Shown here: in pieces, positions 56,616 to 64,000 of the stretch
How the letters are laid out: every line of letters begins with the position of its first letter
Position numbering within the stretch: position 1 is the first letter of the stretch
Source of the DNA: Micromonospora lutea
Lineage (GTDB): Bacteria; Actinomycetota; Actinomycetes; Mycobacteriales; Micromonosporaceae
Assembly (NCBI RefSeq): GCF_016863535.1
Contig: NZ_BOPB01000011.1
Location: 248,001-312,000 of the forward strand
Direction of reading: 5' to 3'
Length of the DNA stretch: 64,000 bases
Position numbers and translations under genes: made by a program
The notes under the pieces: generated by a model
Seen by the model: the letters and a program-made list of their open reading frames with translations, nothing else
What the model was told of the DNA's origin: nothing
Databases searched by the model: none

Positions 56616-56873
56616 CGCCGCCTCACCTCCTCGTCACGCCCGCGACGATGTCCCACCGCAGGTCACCACACCTGCCGCGACATGCTCGGCCACCAGGCAC
56701 CGGGCATCGTACGCGGTCGCGCTGCACACCCTGCCAAGGTTTCCGCCCGTCAGCAAACCCCTCAGCCACGACCCGTTACCGGATCGTCGCCGCCAAATCT
56801 GCCCATTGCGCAGCCGGGCTGGACCGCCCTAGGGTGGCGCGATCGTGCTCACTTACTCACCGGTAGGAGCAGC
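56616..56873. promoter_or_regulatory. Divergent promoter region of the glycan operons
   Basis: 258 bases between the minus-strand VWA-aftD-methyltransferase operon and the plus-strand GT4 gene. No gene and no long repeat seen; promoters for both directions must lie here. Confidence 0.5.
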
Positions 56874-58034
56874 GTGGACAACTCCGGCACCCCCTCCCGC
56901 CACGTCCTGTTCCTCAACTGGCGAGACACCACCAACCCCGAGGGCGGCGGCTCGGAGGTCTACATCGAGCGGATCGCCGCCGAGCTGGTCACCATCGGTC
57001 ACCAGGTGACTCTGTTCTGTGCCGCGCACGGCAACGCCGCCGCGGCGGGAACCACCGAGACCGGCGTACGCGTGTTGCGTCGCGGCTCCCGGATGACCGT
57101 CTACCTCCGGGCTGCGCTGATCTGCCTCGTCGGCCGGTTCGGGTTCGGTCCCCTGAGCCGGCGAGGTCTCGGCCGGCCGGACCTGATCGTCGACGTCTGC
57201 AACGGTGTGCCGTTCTTCGCCCCGCTCTACGCCGGTCGTCCGGTCATCGCGCTGGTCCACCACGTGCACCGGGAGCAGTGGCCGGTGGTGTTCGGGCCGT
57301 TGATGTGCCGGCTGGGCTGGTGGATCGAATCCTGGTTGGCCGTCCGGCTCTACCGGCGGTGCCGCTACATCACCGTTTCCGAGGCGAGTCGCGCCGAGCT
57401 GGTGACCCTCGGAGTCGACACCGAACGAATCGACGTGGTGCCGAACGGAACCCCTCCGGTGACCGGCCCGTCACTGCCCCGTACCCCCAACCCGTCGCTG
57501 CTGGTGCTGGGCCGGCTGGTTCCGCACAAACGGGTCGAGATCGCCCTGCGTACCGTCGCCGAACTGGCCGAGGAACTGCCCGAGCTGGAACTGGTGGTGG
57601 CCGGACAGGGCTGGTGGGAGGAGCCGCTACGCGAGCAGTGCGCCGCCCTCGGCATCACCGACCGGGTCCGGTTCACCGGCTTCGTCAGCGAGGAGGAGAA
57701 GCACGCTCTGCTCAGCTCCGCCTGGCTCGCCCTCACCCCGTCGCTCAAGGAAGGGTGGGGTCTGACCATTGTGGAGGCTGCGGCGCGCAGCACCCCGACG
57801 GTGGCCTTCAGGTACGCCGGCGGGGTGGCCGAAGCGATGATCGATACGGAGACCGGCCTGCTGGTCGACGACGAACAGGAGTTCACGACGGTCGTTCGTG
57901 AGCTGCTCGACGATGATGTCCGGCGCAAGGCGATGGGTGAGGCGGCGTTGACCCATGCGGCCCGCTACACCTGGACGGCCACCGGCGCGCGGTTCGCAGA
58001 GTTGGTCGCGGAGGCGACCGTCCACCCCCGCTGA
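56874..58034 (+). CDS. Glycosyltransferase family 4 (GT-B)
   Basis: 386 residues from the GTG at 56874 behind TAGGAG. N-terminal acceptor domain with NPEGGGSEVYIERIA (Gly-rich loop near residue 20) and C-terminal donor domain: VVPNGTPP, LLVLGRLVPHKRVEIAL, the Glu-rich EGWGLTIVEAAARSTPTVAF with the EX7E-type pair. A cytosolic retaining transferase using a nucleotide sugar. Its place next to AftD and GT-C genes suggests it works on the lipid-linked or capsular precursor. Confidence 0.94.
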   Translation: MDNSGTPSRHVLFLNWRDTTNPEGGGSEVYIERIAAELVTIGHQVTLFCAAHGNAAAAGTTETGVRVLRRGSRMTVYLRAALICLVGRFGFGPLSRRGLGRPDLIVDVCNGVPFFAPLYAGRPVIALVHHVHREQWPVVFGPLMCRLGWWIESWLAVRLYRRCRYITVSEASRAELVTLGVDTERIDVVPNGTPPVTGPSLPRTPNPSLLVLGRLVPHKRVEIALRTVAELAEELPELELVVAGQGWWEEPLREQCAALGITDRVRFTGFVSEEEKHALLSSAWLALTPSLKEGWGLTIVEAAARSTPTVAFRYAGGVAEAMIDTETGLLVDDEQEFTTVVRELLDDDVRRKAMGEAALTHAARYTWTATGARFAELVAEATVHPR

Positions 58035-58071
58035 CCAGCGGACCAAGTCGGCTGATCAGCTCCAGCACGAC

Positions 58072-58102
58072 GAAAGGCGCCCGCAGGATGCGGGCGCCTT
58101 TC
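58072..58102. terminator. Bidirectional terminator, 14-bp perfect stem
   Basis: GAAAGGCGCCCGCA (58072-58085) with 58089-58102 and a 3-base loop, ending CCTTTCC. Serves the converging GT4 and DUF2613 genes. Confidence 0.88.
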
Positions 58103-58114
58103 CGCTGTTCGAGA

Positions 58115-58276
58115 TCAGCGCGTGCCGTACAGCGGGGCCTCGGTCTGCTCACTCACCTTGGAGTTAGCGGCCTCCTTGGCGGACGGGCTGAGCACGTTCG
58201 CCAGACCGACGCTGCCGAGCATGCCGAGCACGACCCCGAGTACCCCGACGGCGACGAACGCGGGCAGGTTCCTCAT
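58115..58276 (-). CDS. DUF2613 family small membrane protein
   Basis: 53 residues from ATG 58276 with GAAGGAGAAGG. One membrane helix (residues 5-27, PAFVAVGVLGVVLGMLGSVG), then a short outside tail ending in APLYGTR, the conserved C-terminus of the family. Translationally coupled (ATGA) to the large membrane protein upstream, suggesting it is a small partner of it. Function unknown. Confidence 0.92.
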   Translation of the reverse strand: MRNLPAFVAVGVLGVVLGMLGSVGLANVLSPSAKEAANSKVSEQTEAPLYGTR

Positions 58277-59991
58277 CCACCTTCTCCTTCCGCGGGACTC
58301 GCGTGCCGGGACGCTACCACGCGGTAGCACCATCGTGCAGTGCCCGAAGAAACGAGAACCAGCACCACCGTTCCGGCCAACAAATGGGCCAGACCCACCG
58401 GGCCGGGATGGCTCGGCTCCGGCGTCGGATGCCATGCCGGATTCTCGTACAACGTCAGCTCGTCACCGGCGTACACCCGCCGCAGGCCGGCCAGCGTCGC
58501 CGGATCCGGGGTCGGGCCGGCGGCGCGCTGCACCAGCACCCAGCGGGTACCGGCCACCGCCACCGGCTCACCGGCCGCGAGCAGCTCACGCAGGCGAGCC
58601 GCCCGAGGATCCTCCCCGGCGACCGAGGTGCCGCCCACCCGCAGCGTGTCGTCGATCAGGACCGGCACGCCGAGATAACGAGGTGCCGGGTCGATCACCA
58701 CCCGGCCGCCGTTCCACGCATAGCTCTGGTACTCCTGAAAAGGCAGCGAGACCACCTCGCCCGGCCGTTCGTCGACCAGCCGCCCCACCGCCGCCCAGTC
58801 CGCCGGCCACGCCACCGGCCGCAGCCGCCCCACCCCGCCGACGGCGAGATCGGGCATGACGGCCACCGGCAGCAACGCCGCGCCGGCCAGCAGCACGCGC
58901 CCGGTGGCCAGATCGAACCGCGCCGCGAGCTGTCCGGCCAGTCGCTCCGCCCCGAGCGCCCCGCCGATCGCCACCAGCAGCACGTACGGCACCAGCAGCT
59001 TCTGCCCGTCGCGGAGCAGCCCGGCACCGGGCACTGCGGTGACCAGCCAGCCCAGCAGACTCGCCCCGCCGGGCAGCACCCCGAGCGCGGCACCCAGCCA
59101 CGAGGCGACCGCGAGCAGTCCCAGCCGACCGACGACCGGCTTCGGCCAGCGACGCCACAGCACCGGCAGCCCGTACCCGGCGACCGCCAACATCAGCAGC
59201 GTCGCCAGTGGTATCAACGATCCGCTGCGGGAAGCCGGGGTGGCCTGCCCGTTCCAGATGCCGCCGGTGCCGGCGAGCGCCCACAGCGCCCCCGCCCAGT
59301 TCTCCGCCCGCGCGGCGAAGACCGCCACCCCGGCCGGATCGGATCGGCCACTTCCCTCGCTGACGAACCCCGCCACCAGCCACGGCGCGTTCACCAGCGC
59401 CGTCGTCGCAATCGCGGTCGACGCCGCCCGGGCCGCCCCGGCGTACCGCCCGACCAGCAGCACCGTGACCACGACCAGGGCGAGCAGGCCGCCGGTCGGG
59501 GTGATCGCCGAGGCCGCTGCCGCCAGCAACAGCAGACGCAGGGCACCCCGCTCGGCGGCCCGCACCCCGATCGCGGCCCGCACCAGCCAGGGCAACGCGG
59601 CGTACGCGACCAGCAGCCCCCACTGCCCGATCAGCAACCGCTCTGCCAGGTACGGAGTCCACGCGTACCCCAGTGCGGCCACCACCCGCACCCCGGTCCG
59701 CTCGGTCGGCACCAGTCGTGCCGCACCCAGCGCGGCCAGGTAGAGAATCCCCACCAGGACCAGCCGTTGCAGCAGCCATCCTGGGAACAACTGGTTGGCC
59801 AGCGCCACCACGGCGTCCTGCGGGACGGCCCGGGGCAGGGCCGTGGCCGGGGCGATCACCTCCCAGCTCAACGTCATCTTCGGCACGAAGATCATGTCGT
59901 AACGCAGCACGTATCCGGGAAAAGCCAGGGGCGCGAGCACCACCGCCGTCACGGCAGCGGCCACCGCGTGCGGCACCAGCCGTTCCCGCAT
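58273..59991 (-). CDS. Polytopic membrane protein, GT-C-like
   Basis: 572 residues, about 12 hydrophobic segments and a soluble part (about 410-540) before a last helix. The first outside loop has YVLRYDMIFVPKM, an acidic position like that of polyprenyl-phosphate-dependent GT-C transferases and AftD. No exact family can be assigned. It ends in a 4-base overlap with the DUF2613 gene. A role as an envelope glycosyltransferase is inference from topology and neighbours. Confidence 0.75.
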   Translation of the reverse strand: MRERLVPHAVAAAVTAVVLAPLAFPGYVLRYDMIFVPKMTLSWEVIAPATALPRAVPQDAVVALANQLFPGWLLQRLVLVGILYLAALGAARLVPTERTGVRVVAALGYAWTPYLAERLLIGQWGLLVAYAALPWLVRAAIGVRAAERGALRLLLLAAAASAITPTGGLLALVVVTVLLVGRYAGAARAASTAIATTALVNAPWLVAGFVSEGSGRSDPAGVAVFAARAENWAGALWALAGTGGIWNGQATPASRSGSLIPLATLLMLAVAGYGLPVLWRRWPKPVVGRLGLLAVASWLGAALGVLPGGASLLGWLVTAVPGAGLLRDGQKLLVPYVLLVAIGGALGAERLAGQLAARFDLATGRVLLAGAALLPVAVMPDLAVGGVGRLRPVAWPADWAAVGRLVDERPGEVVSLPFQEYQSYAWNGGRVVIDPAPRYLGVPVLIDDTLRVGGTSVAGEDPRAARLRELLAAGEPVAVAGTRWVLVQRAAGPTPDPATLAGLRRVYAGDELTLYENPAWHPTPEPSHPGPVGLAHLLAGTVVLVLVSSGTARWCYRVVASRHASPAEGEGG

Positions 59992-60136
59992 CCGTCGACC
60001 TCACCACTGCCGGGCGCGGCTACCGGCCGCGCTGGTGGCGGCCACTGTACGCGCCGTCGGCAGCCAGCCTGAACATCACCGAACCATCCGTTGACCTGAT
60101 GGGAGGCGTGACCGCCGCTGTGGCAGTCTTCCCGCC

Positions 60137-62668
60137 ATGGCATCGAACCCTTCCCAACCTCACCCCAAGGTCAGCCGGACCGTGGGGTCGGACGCGGTGC
60201 GCTCGGATCAGGTTGATGAGGGTTCGTCGACAGACCCGGACGGTACGACCGCACCGGACCGCGTCGGCGGCTGGCTGGGCCGGGACCAGATCCGGACGGC
60301 GGCGCTCGCCATCGTCGCACTCAGCGTGCTGTGGCGTGCCCAGGTGGCCTCCCGTGGCTTCCTGGCCGCCGACGACTACGTGATGATCACGCAGGCGGCG
60401 GAATCCGACCTGACCGTCGAGCACCTGCTCAGCCTCTACAACAACCACCTCATGCCCGGTGGTCGGCTGCTCACCTGGCTGATCACCGAACACATCGGGA
60501 TGGTCTACTGGCCGTATGTGCTGCTGATGGCGGTCGGCCAGGCGATCCTCGGCCTCACCTTCTTCCGGCTGCTGCGTCGCCTGCTGCAACCGTCCTGGCT
60601 GCAGCTCCTGCCGCTCGGTGCGCTGATGTTCAGCCCGCTGACCCTGGAGGCCACCTCCTGGTGGGCCGTCGGGGTCAACATGCTGCCGATGCAGATCGCC
60701 ATGGTGCTCGCGGTGGGCGCGCAGGTCGGCTATGTGCAGACCCGACGCAAAAGGCACCTGGTGACGCTCGCCCTCGCGGTCCTGCTCGGCCTCGTCTTCT
60801 TCGAGAAGGCGATCCTGGTCGTGGCGTTGGTCTTCCTGCTCACCGCCGCCCTCTACGCCGAGGGCGGTTTCTTCCGCACCATCTGGACCACGATCCGCCG
60901 CTGGTGGCCGTCCTGGTTGCTGCTGACCGCGCTGTCGCTCGGCTTCCTCGCCGCCTACCTGAGCGGCTCGGAGTCTTCCCTGCGTCGGCCGACATCGGTC
61001 GGCGAGGTGTTCTCTTTCGTCACCCAGTTGCTCGGGTCCACCGTGGTACCCGGTTTGGTAGGCGGGCCATGGCGGTGGCTGGAGGCAGGGGACGGTGCCC
61101 CGGTCGCGGCACCGCCGGAAATCGGCACCTGGGTGGCCTGGACGATCGTCGTGGCCCTGGTCGTGGCGACCGTACGGCGTCGCCGCCGGGCCGGACGCGC
61201 CTGGTTGCTGCTCGGGTCGTACCTGGTGCTGGTGGCGGCGATGCTGGCCGCGACCCGGCTCGGTTCCACCTACAGTGGGGTGGCCGGCGGCGTTCCCCGA
61301 TACGTCAGCGACGTCGTCGTGGTGGCCGCCATCTGTCTCGGCGTCGCCGTCGTCGGGCTGGCCCGGCCGTCCCCGGTCTCGGCCGGGACCGCACCTTCCG
61401 CTCCCGACACACCGCCAGCGGTGCCGGACACCGTCCCCGCCCCGACGGATGCGACCGCCTCGGAACGTGACGCTACGCCGGCCGTGGCGGCACCGGGCGT
61501 CGCCGCACCTCCGGCCGACCCGATCCCACCAGCCCGCTCGGCCACGCCACCAGCCGATACGGCCCCACCGGTGCTGGCCGAGGCGGTCCGGACCGGACGG
61601 CCCCCGGCGGTGGTGGCCAGGCTCGGCGTCATCCACGCCGAAGCCCCCGTCGACCCCGAGCCGGAATCCGCGCCGCCCTCGGCCGCCGGCCCCGGCTCGG
61701 ACAGCGACGCCACCGACATCGACGCCCCGCACGCCGGTGACGCCGGTGACGCCGAGGCGAAAGTCCACGCCCCGCACGCCGGTGACGCCGACGCGGAAGT
61801 CCGCGCCTCGGATCCGGTCGCCGCCGTCGACGTCCGGGGGCCGGATCCGGTCGTCGAGCCCCACCGCGCCGGCCCTCCAAATCTCCCTGACGACTCGACC
61901 CCGATCCCCCGACCCCGCGCAGCCGACCATCAACAAGCCGGGCCGGACCGACGCCCCCCGTCCGACCCGTTCGGATCTACTCCTCCCGGGCTGGTCGGCT
62001 CACTGCCCGAGCGCTACCGGGAGGCGGTGAACGTCATGCTCGCCCTGATACTCGTCGCCGCCGGCCTCGGCACGTTGTGGACCACCTCCCGGTACAGCGA
62101 CGAGTGGGCGCTCAAGTCGAGCCGGTCGTACATCGACACCGTTCGGATCGAGATGGCCAGCGCGCCGCCCGACACGGTGTTCTTCGACGGCCCCGTCCCG
62201 GACAACGTGGTACCGAACCTGTCCTGGCCCTACAACCTCCAGTCCCGGTTCTTCCGCGCCTTCGGCACCCGTCCCACGTACGTCGACGAGGCCGACCACG
62301 TCTCGGTGCTGGACTCCCTCGGCCGGATCCAGGTGGCCACGATCATCGGCAGCACCATCCAGCCGGGGCCCCAGGAAGGCTGCGGCTATCTGGTCTCCAG
62401 CGGGCAGACGGTACGGATGCCACTCAACGAGCCCCGCGACGACTGGCACTGGGTGGTGCGCATCGGCTACCTCAGCTCGGCGGACGGCACGGCAACCCTG
62501 CGGTTCGGCGCCGGCACCGCCAGCTTCCCCGTCAAAAAGGGCCTCAATCAGCGCTTCTTCCGCATCGTCGGCGGCGGCGACACAGTCGAACTGTCCGTCA
62601 GCGGCAGCGACGTGTCGCTCTGCACCAACGAGATCGCAATCGGCAACCCGGCCCCCAAGCCCGAGTAG
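60137..62668 (+). CDS. Large GT-C-like membrane protein with a long disordered insert
   Basis: 843 residues. A cytosolic N-terminus of about 50 residues, helices from about 55 with the GT-C-like first-loop motif LAADDYVMITQAAE (about 75-88), about nine helices to residue 412, then some 210 residues of Ala/Pro/Asp/Gly-rich low-complexity sequence containing short repeats. One more helix (about 630-650, VMLALILVAAGLGTLW) and a soluble C-terminal domain follow. Probably a membrane glycosyltransferase. Divergent from the previous membrane protein gene. Confidence 0.8.
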   Translation: MASNPSQPHPKVSRTVGSDAVRSDQVDEGSSTDPDGTTAPDRVGGWLGRDQIRTAALAIVALSVLWRAQVASRGFLAADDYVMITQAAESDLTVEHLLSLYNNHLMPGGRLLTWLITEHIGMVYWPYVLLMAVGQAILGLTFFRLLRRLLQPSWLQLLPLGALMFSPLTLEATSWWAVGVNMLPMQIAMVLAVGAQVGYVQTRRKRHLVTLALAVLLGLVFFEKAILVVALVFLLTAALYAEGGFFRTIWTTIRRWWPSWLLLTALSLGFLAAYLSGSESSLRRPTSVGEVFSFVTQLLGSTVVPGLVGGPWRWLEAGDGAPVAAPPEIGTWVAWTIVVALVVATVRRRRRAGRAWLLLGSYLVLVAAMLAATRLGSTYSGVAGGVPRYVSDVVVVAAICLGVAVVGLARPSPVSAGTAPSAPDTPPAVPDTVPAPTDATASERDATPAVAAPGVAAPPADPIPPARSATPPADTAPPVLAEAVRTGRPPAVVARLGVIHAEAPVDPEPESAPPSAAGPGSDSDATDIDAPHAGDAGDAEAKVHAPHAGDADAEVRASDPVAAVDVRGPDPVVEPHRAGPPNLPDDSTPIPRPRAADHQQAGPDRRPPSDPFGSTPPGLVGSLPERYREAVNVMLALILVAAGLGTLWTTSRYSDEWALKSSRSYIDTVRIEMASAPPDTVFFDGPVPDNVVPNLSWPYNLQSRFFRAFGTRPTYVDEADHVSVLDSLGRIQVATIIGSTIQPGPQEGCGYLVSSGQTVRMPLNEPRDDWHWVVRIGYLSSADGTATLRFGAGTASFPVKKGLNQRFFRIVGGGDTVELSVSGSDVSLCTNEIAIGNPAPKPE
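61721..61807. repeat. Short tandem repeats inside the GT-C insert
   Basis: Units around ACGCCCCGCACGCCGGTGA at 61722 and 61767, each followed by GACGCC copies, encode APHAGDAGDAEAKVH and APHAGDADAEVR. Coding, in frame. Confidence 0.7.
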
Positions 62669-62708
62669 CCGTGCCGGTCGGCGGCGGGTGAGCCTGGCCC
62701 GCCGCCGA

Positions 62709-63464
62709 TCACTCGGGGCGGAACAGCACCGAGTTGACGTACCGGGGACGGGGCCACACGACCCGACGAGCGAAGCCCTGGCCCACCCGGGCGATCGCCT
62801 CACGCTGATGCCGGCCGAGGTCGAAGTCGGCCAGCGGCACCCACGTCCGATCGGGTAGCACGTACCCGCGGTAGCCCCAGCCGGTCAGCAGGTCCAGCAG
62901 CGGCTCCACCGGCTGGATCCGTTCCTCGACCTCGATCAGCAGCACCGGACGGTCGCGCCGCACGGTCCGCTCGGCGCCGCGCAACGCCGGCAGCTCGTGA
63001 CCCTCGATGTCGAGTTTGACGAACCGCACGTCGGTCAGGTCGAGTGAGTCCAGCGTGATCCGTCGAACGGACACCGCCGGTCCCTGCGTGGCGTCCTCCA
63101 GGGACGAGGTGCCGACGATCGCCCCACCCTCCGGCAGGTAGAGCGTGGCGGTGCCCTCGTGGTCGGAGACGGCTGCCTCGACCACCTCGACGTCCGGGAA
63201 GGCCGCTCGGAGCTGCCCGGCCAGCGCCGTGGTCGGCTCCACCGCGACCACCCGGTCGGCCCGCCGGAGCAGTCGAGCCGTCCACGGGCCGTACCAGGCG
63301 CCCACATCCACCGCGGTGCCGCCGGTCGGGACGAAGTCGGCGAGCCGCGCCAGTTCCGGCTCCACCCGTGGGTACGCGCTGCGGATCGCTCCCGCCAACA
63401 GTCGGGCAGGGAGCAGGGCCGCCAGTCCGGAGGTCGCTGCGGGGGCCAGCTTCGTCGACGCCAT
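62709..63464 (-). CDS. FkbM-family methyltransferase
   Basis: 251 residues from ATG 63464. SAM motif AVDVGAWYGPWTARL (about 50-64), VVAVEPTTAL, and the FkbM signature VKLDIEGHELPALRG (about 148-162). Members O-methylate sugars or polyketides. The location between a GT-C protein gene and a flippase-like gene points to methylation of an envelope glycan. It converges with the GT-C gene (40 bases). Confidence 0.92.
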   Translation of the reverse strand: MASTKLAPAATSGLAALLPARLLAGAIRSAYPRVEPELARLADFVPTGGTAVDVGAWYGPWTARLLRRADRVVAVEPTTALAGQLRAAFPDVEVVEAAVSDHEGTATLYLPEGGAIVGTSSLEDATQGPAVSVRRITLDSLDLTDVRFVKLDIEGHELPALRGAERTVRRDRPVLLIEVEERIQPVEPLLDLLTGWGYRGYVLPDRTWVPLADFDLGRHQREAIARVGQGFARRVVWPRPRYVNSVLFRPE

Positions 63465-63634
63465 GGGGCAGCACACTAGACGTTTCCAGCCCCGCTGGGC
63501 AGGGGGTGTTGGTGCGGGACTGTCGCGACGGTCAAGCTGCCGGTACCGTCGTCCGGTCGGGCACCATCCCGACCGGATCGCGGCCCGGAAAGGCCGGGTC
63601 GTCCGCGCGGACGACCGACACGACGCGGAGTGGC

Positions 63635-64000
63635 ATGGCCCAGACCACGAGCAGGGACGTCGCCCGGTTGCGGCTCGGCGCGGCCGGTGCCGCGGTCACC
63701 GTCGCGACCGTGGTGACCAACGCGCTGGCGTACGTGGTCCCGATGCTTGGTGCGCGCAGGCTCAGTGCCGCCGATCTGGGCGCGCTGGCGACGGTGCTCG
63801 CGTTGGCCGCGATCGCCGCCGTCCCCGGTTTCGGTCTGCAGATCGCCGTGGCCGCCCATCGTGCGCGTGCGGGCGCTGGTGACACCGGCCGCCTCGGGTC
63901 GCGAACCGCGGCCCTCACGGCTGGCGTCACGCTCGCGGTGGCACCGGTGCTGACGGTCGTCCTGCGGCTGCCACTGGCACTCACGCTGCTGCTCGCCGCC
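63635..64000 (+). CDS. Flippase-like polytopic membrane protein, 3'-truncated by the window end
   Basis: ATG at 63635, 4 bases after GCGGAG, open to base 64000 (122 codons). Residues 14-36 form a first helix (AAGAAVTVATVVTNALAYVV), followed by PMLGARRLSAADLGALATV, the Gly/Ala-rich second-helix region of Wzx/MviN-type polysaccharide exporters, then further helices. Placed in the glycan region, it is a likely lipid-linked-sugar flippase, but only the N-terminus is visible. Confidence 0.7.
   Translation, partial: MAQTTSRDVARLRLGAAGAAVTVATVVTNALAYVVPMLGARRLSAADLGALATVLALAAIAAVPGFGLQIAVAAHRARAGAGDTGRLGSRTAALTAGVTLAVAPVLTVVLRLPLALTLLLAA

Overview
The window is high-GC actinobacterial chromosome, most likely Micromonospora or a close relative in the Micromonosporaceae. 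The evidence is GC-rich third codon positions, many GTG starts and ATGA start/stop overlaps, an XRE/DUF397 regulator pair, a DUF2613 protein, an AftD-like arabinosyltransferase, and at least four intergenic copies of a GGAAGGGGCCCTTCC/GTTAAC repeat that I associate with this family. About sixty protein genes, two tRNA-Ser genes and the SRP RNA gene can be supported. I see no CRISPR array, transposase, integrase or replication origin.

Layout. 1-6641: end of a GGDEF protein, then the asd and ask genes of the aspartate pathway (with a likely internal start for the aspartokinase beta subunit), a lipoprotein, a nitroreductase, and leuA preceded by a leader peptide with three consecutive Leu codons and a perfect hairpin. 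6737-16142: an MFS exporter, a secreted HNH-type protein with an overlapping small gene, a complete five-gene oligopeptide/dipeptide ABC importer with a strong hairpin between the binding-protein gene and the rest, and a small membrane protein. 16210-24702: a 1336-residue secreted protein combining a lytic-transglycosylase-like region, a golvesin-type module and an SGNH hydrolase; then the recR-ybaB-dnaX block, SRP RNA and tRNA-Ser(GGA).

24909-36119 is the accessory part: a leaderless PadR regulator with a coupled membrane protein, a WhiJ-like XRE/DUF397 locus with four small unknown genes, a cytochrome P450, two tandem FG-GAP propeller proteins, an orphan sugar-type ABC permease, and a base-composition island with a 22-bp palindrome and a 65-residue membrane protein beside tRNA-Ser(CGA). 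36195-48490 holds purine nucleoside phosphorylase, a TetR/thioesterase pair, TadA with its associated protein, an M23 peptidase, a GH81-CBM56 beta-1,3-glucanase with a LacI-type operator, a PHP phosphoesterase, an EamA transporter, a Uma2 nuclease-like protein and a DUF885 protein.

48636-64000 is a cell-envelope glycan region: DUF3068 protein, methyltransferase, AftD-like arabinofuranosyltransferase, binding-protein/VWA fusion, GT4 glycosyltransferase, DUF2613 protein, two large GT-C-like membrane proteins, an FkbM methyltransferase and the start of a flippase-like protein that runs off the end. It is the best candidate for an incompletely described system, probably building or decorating an arabinose-containing envelope polymer. 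The functional grouping is inference from gene content and coupling.
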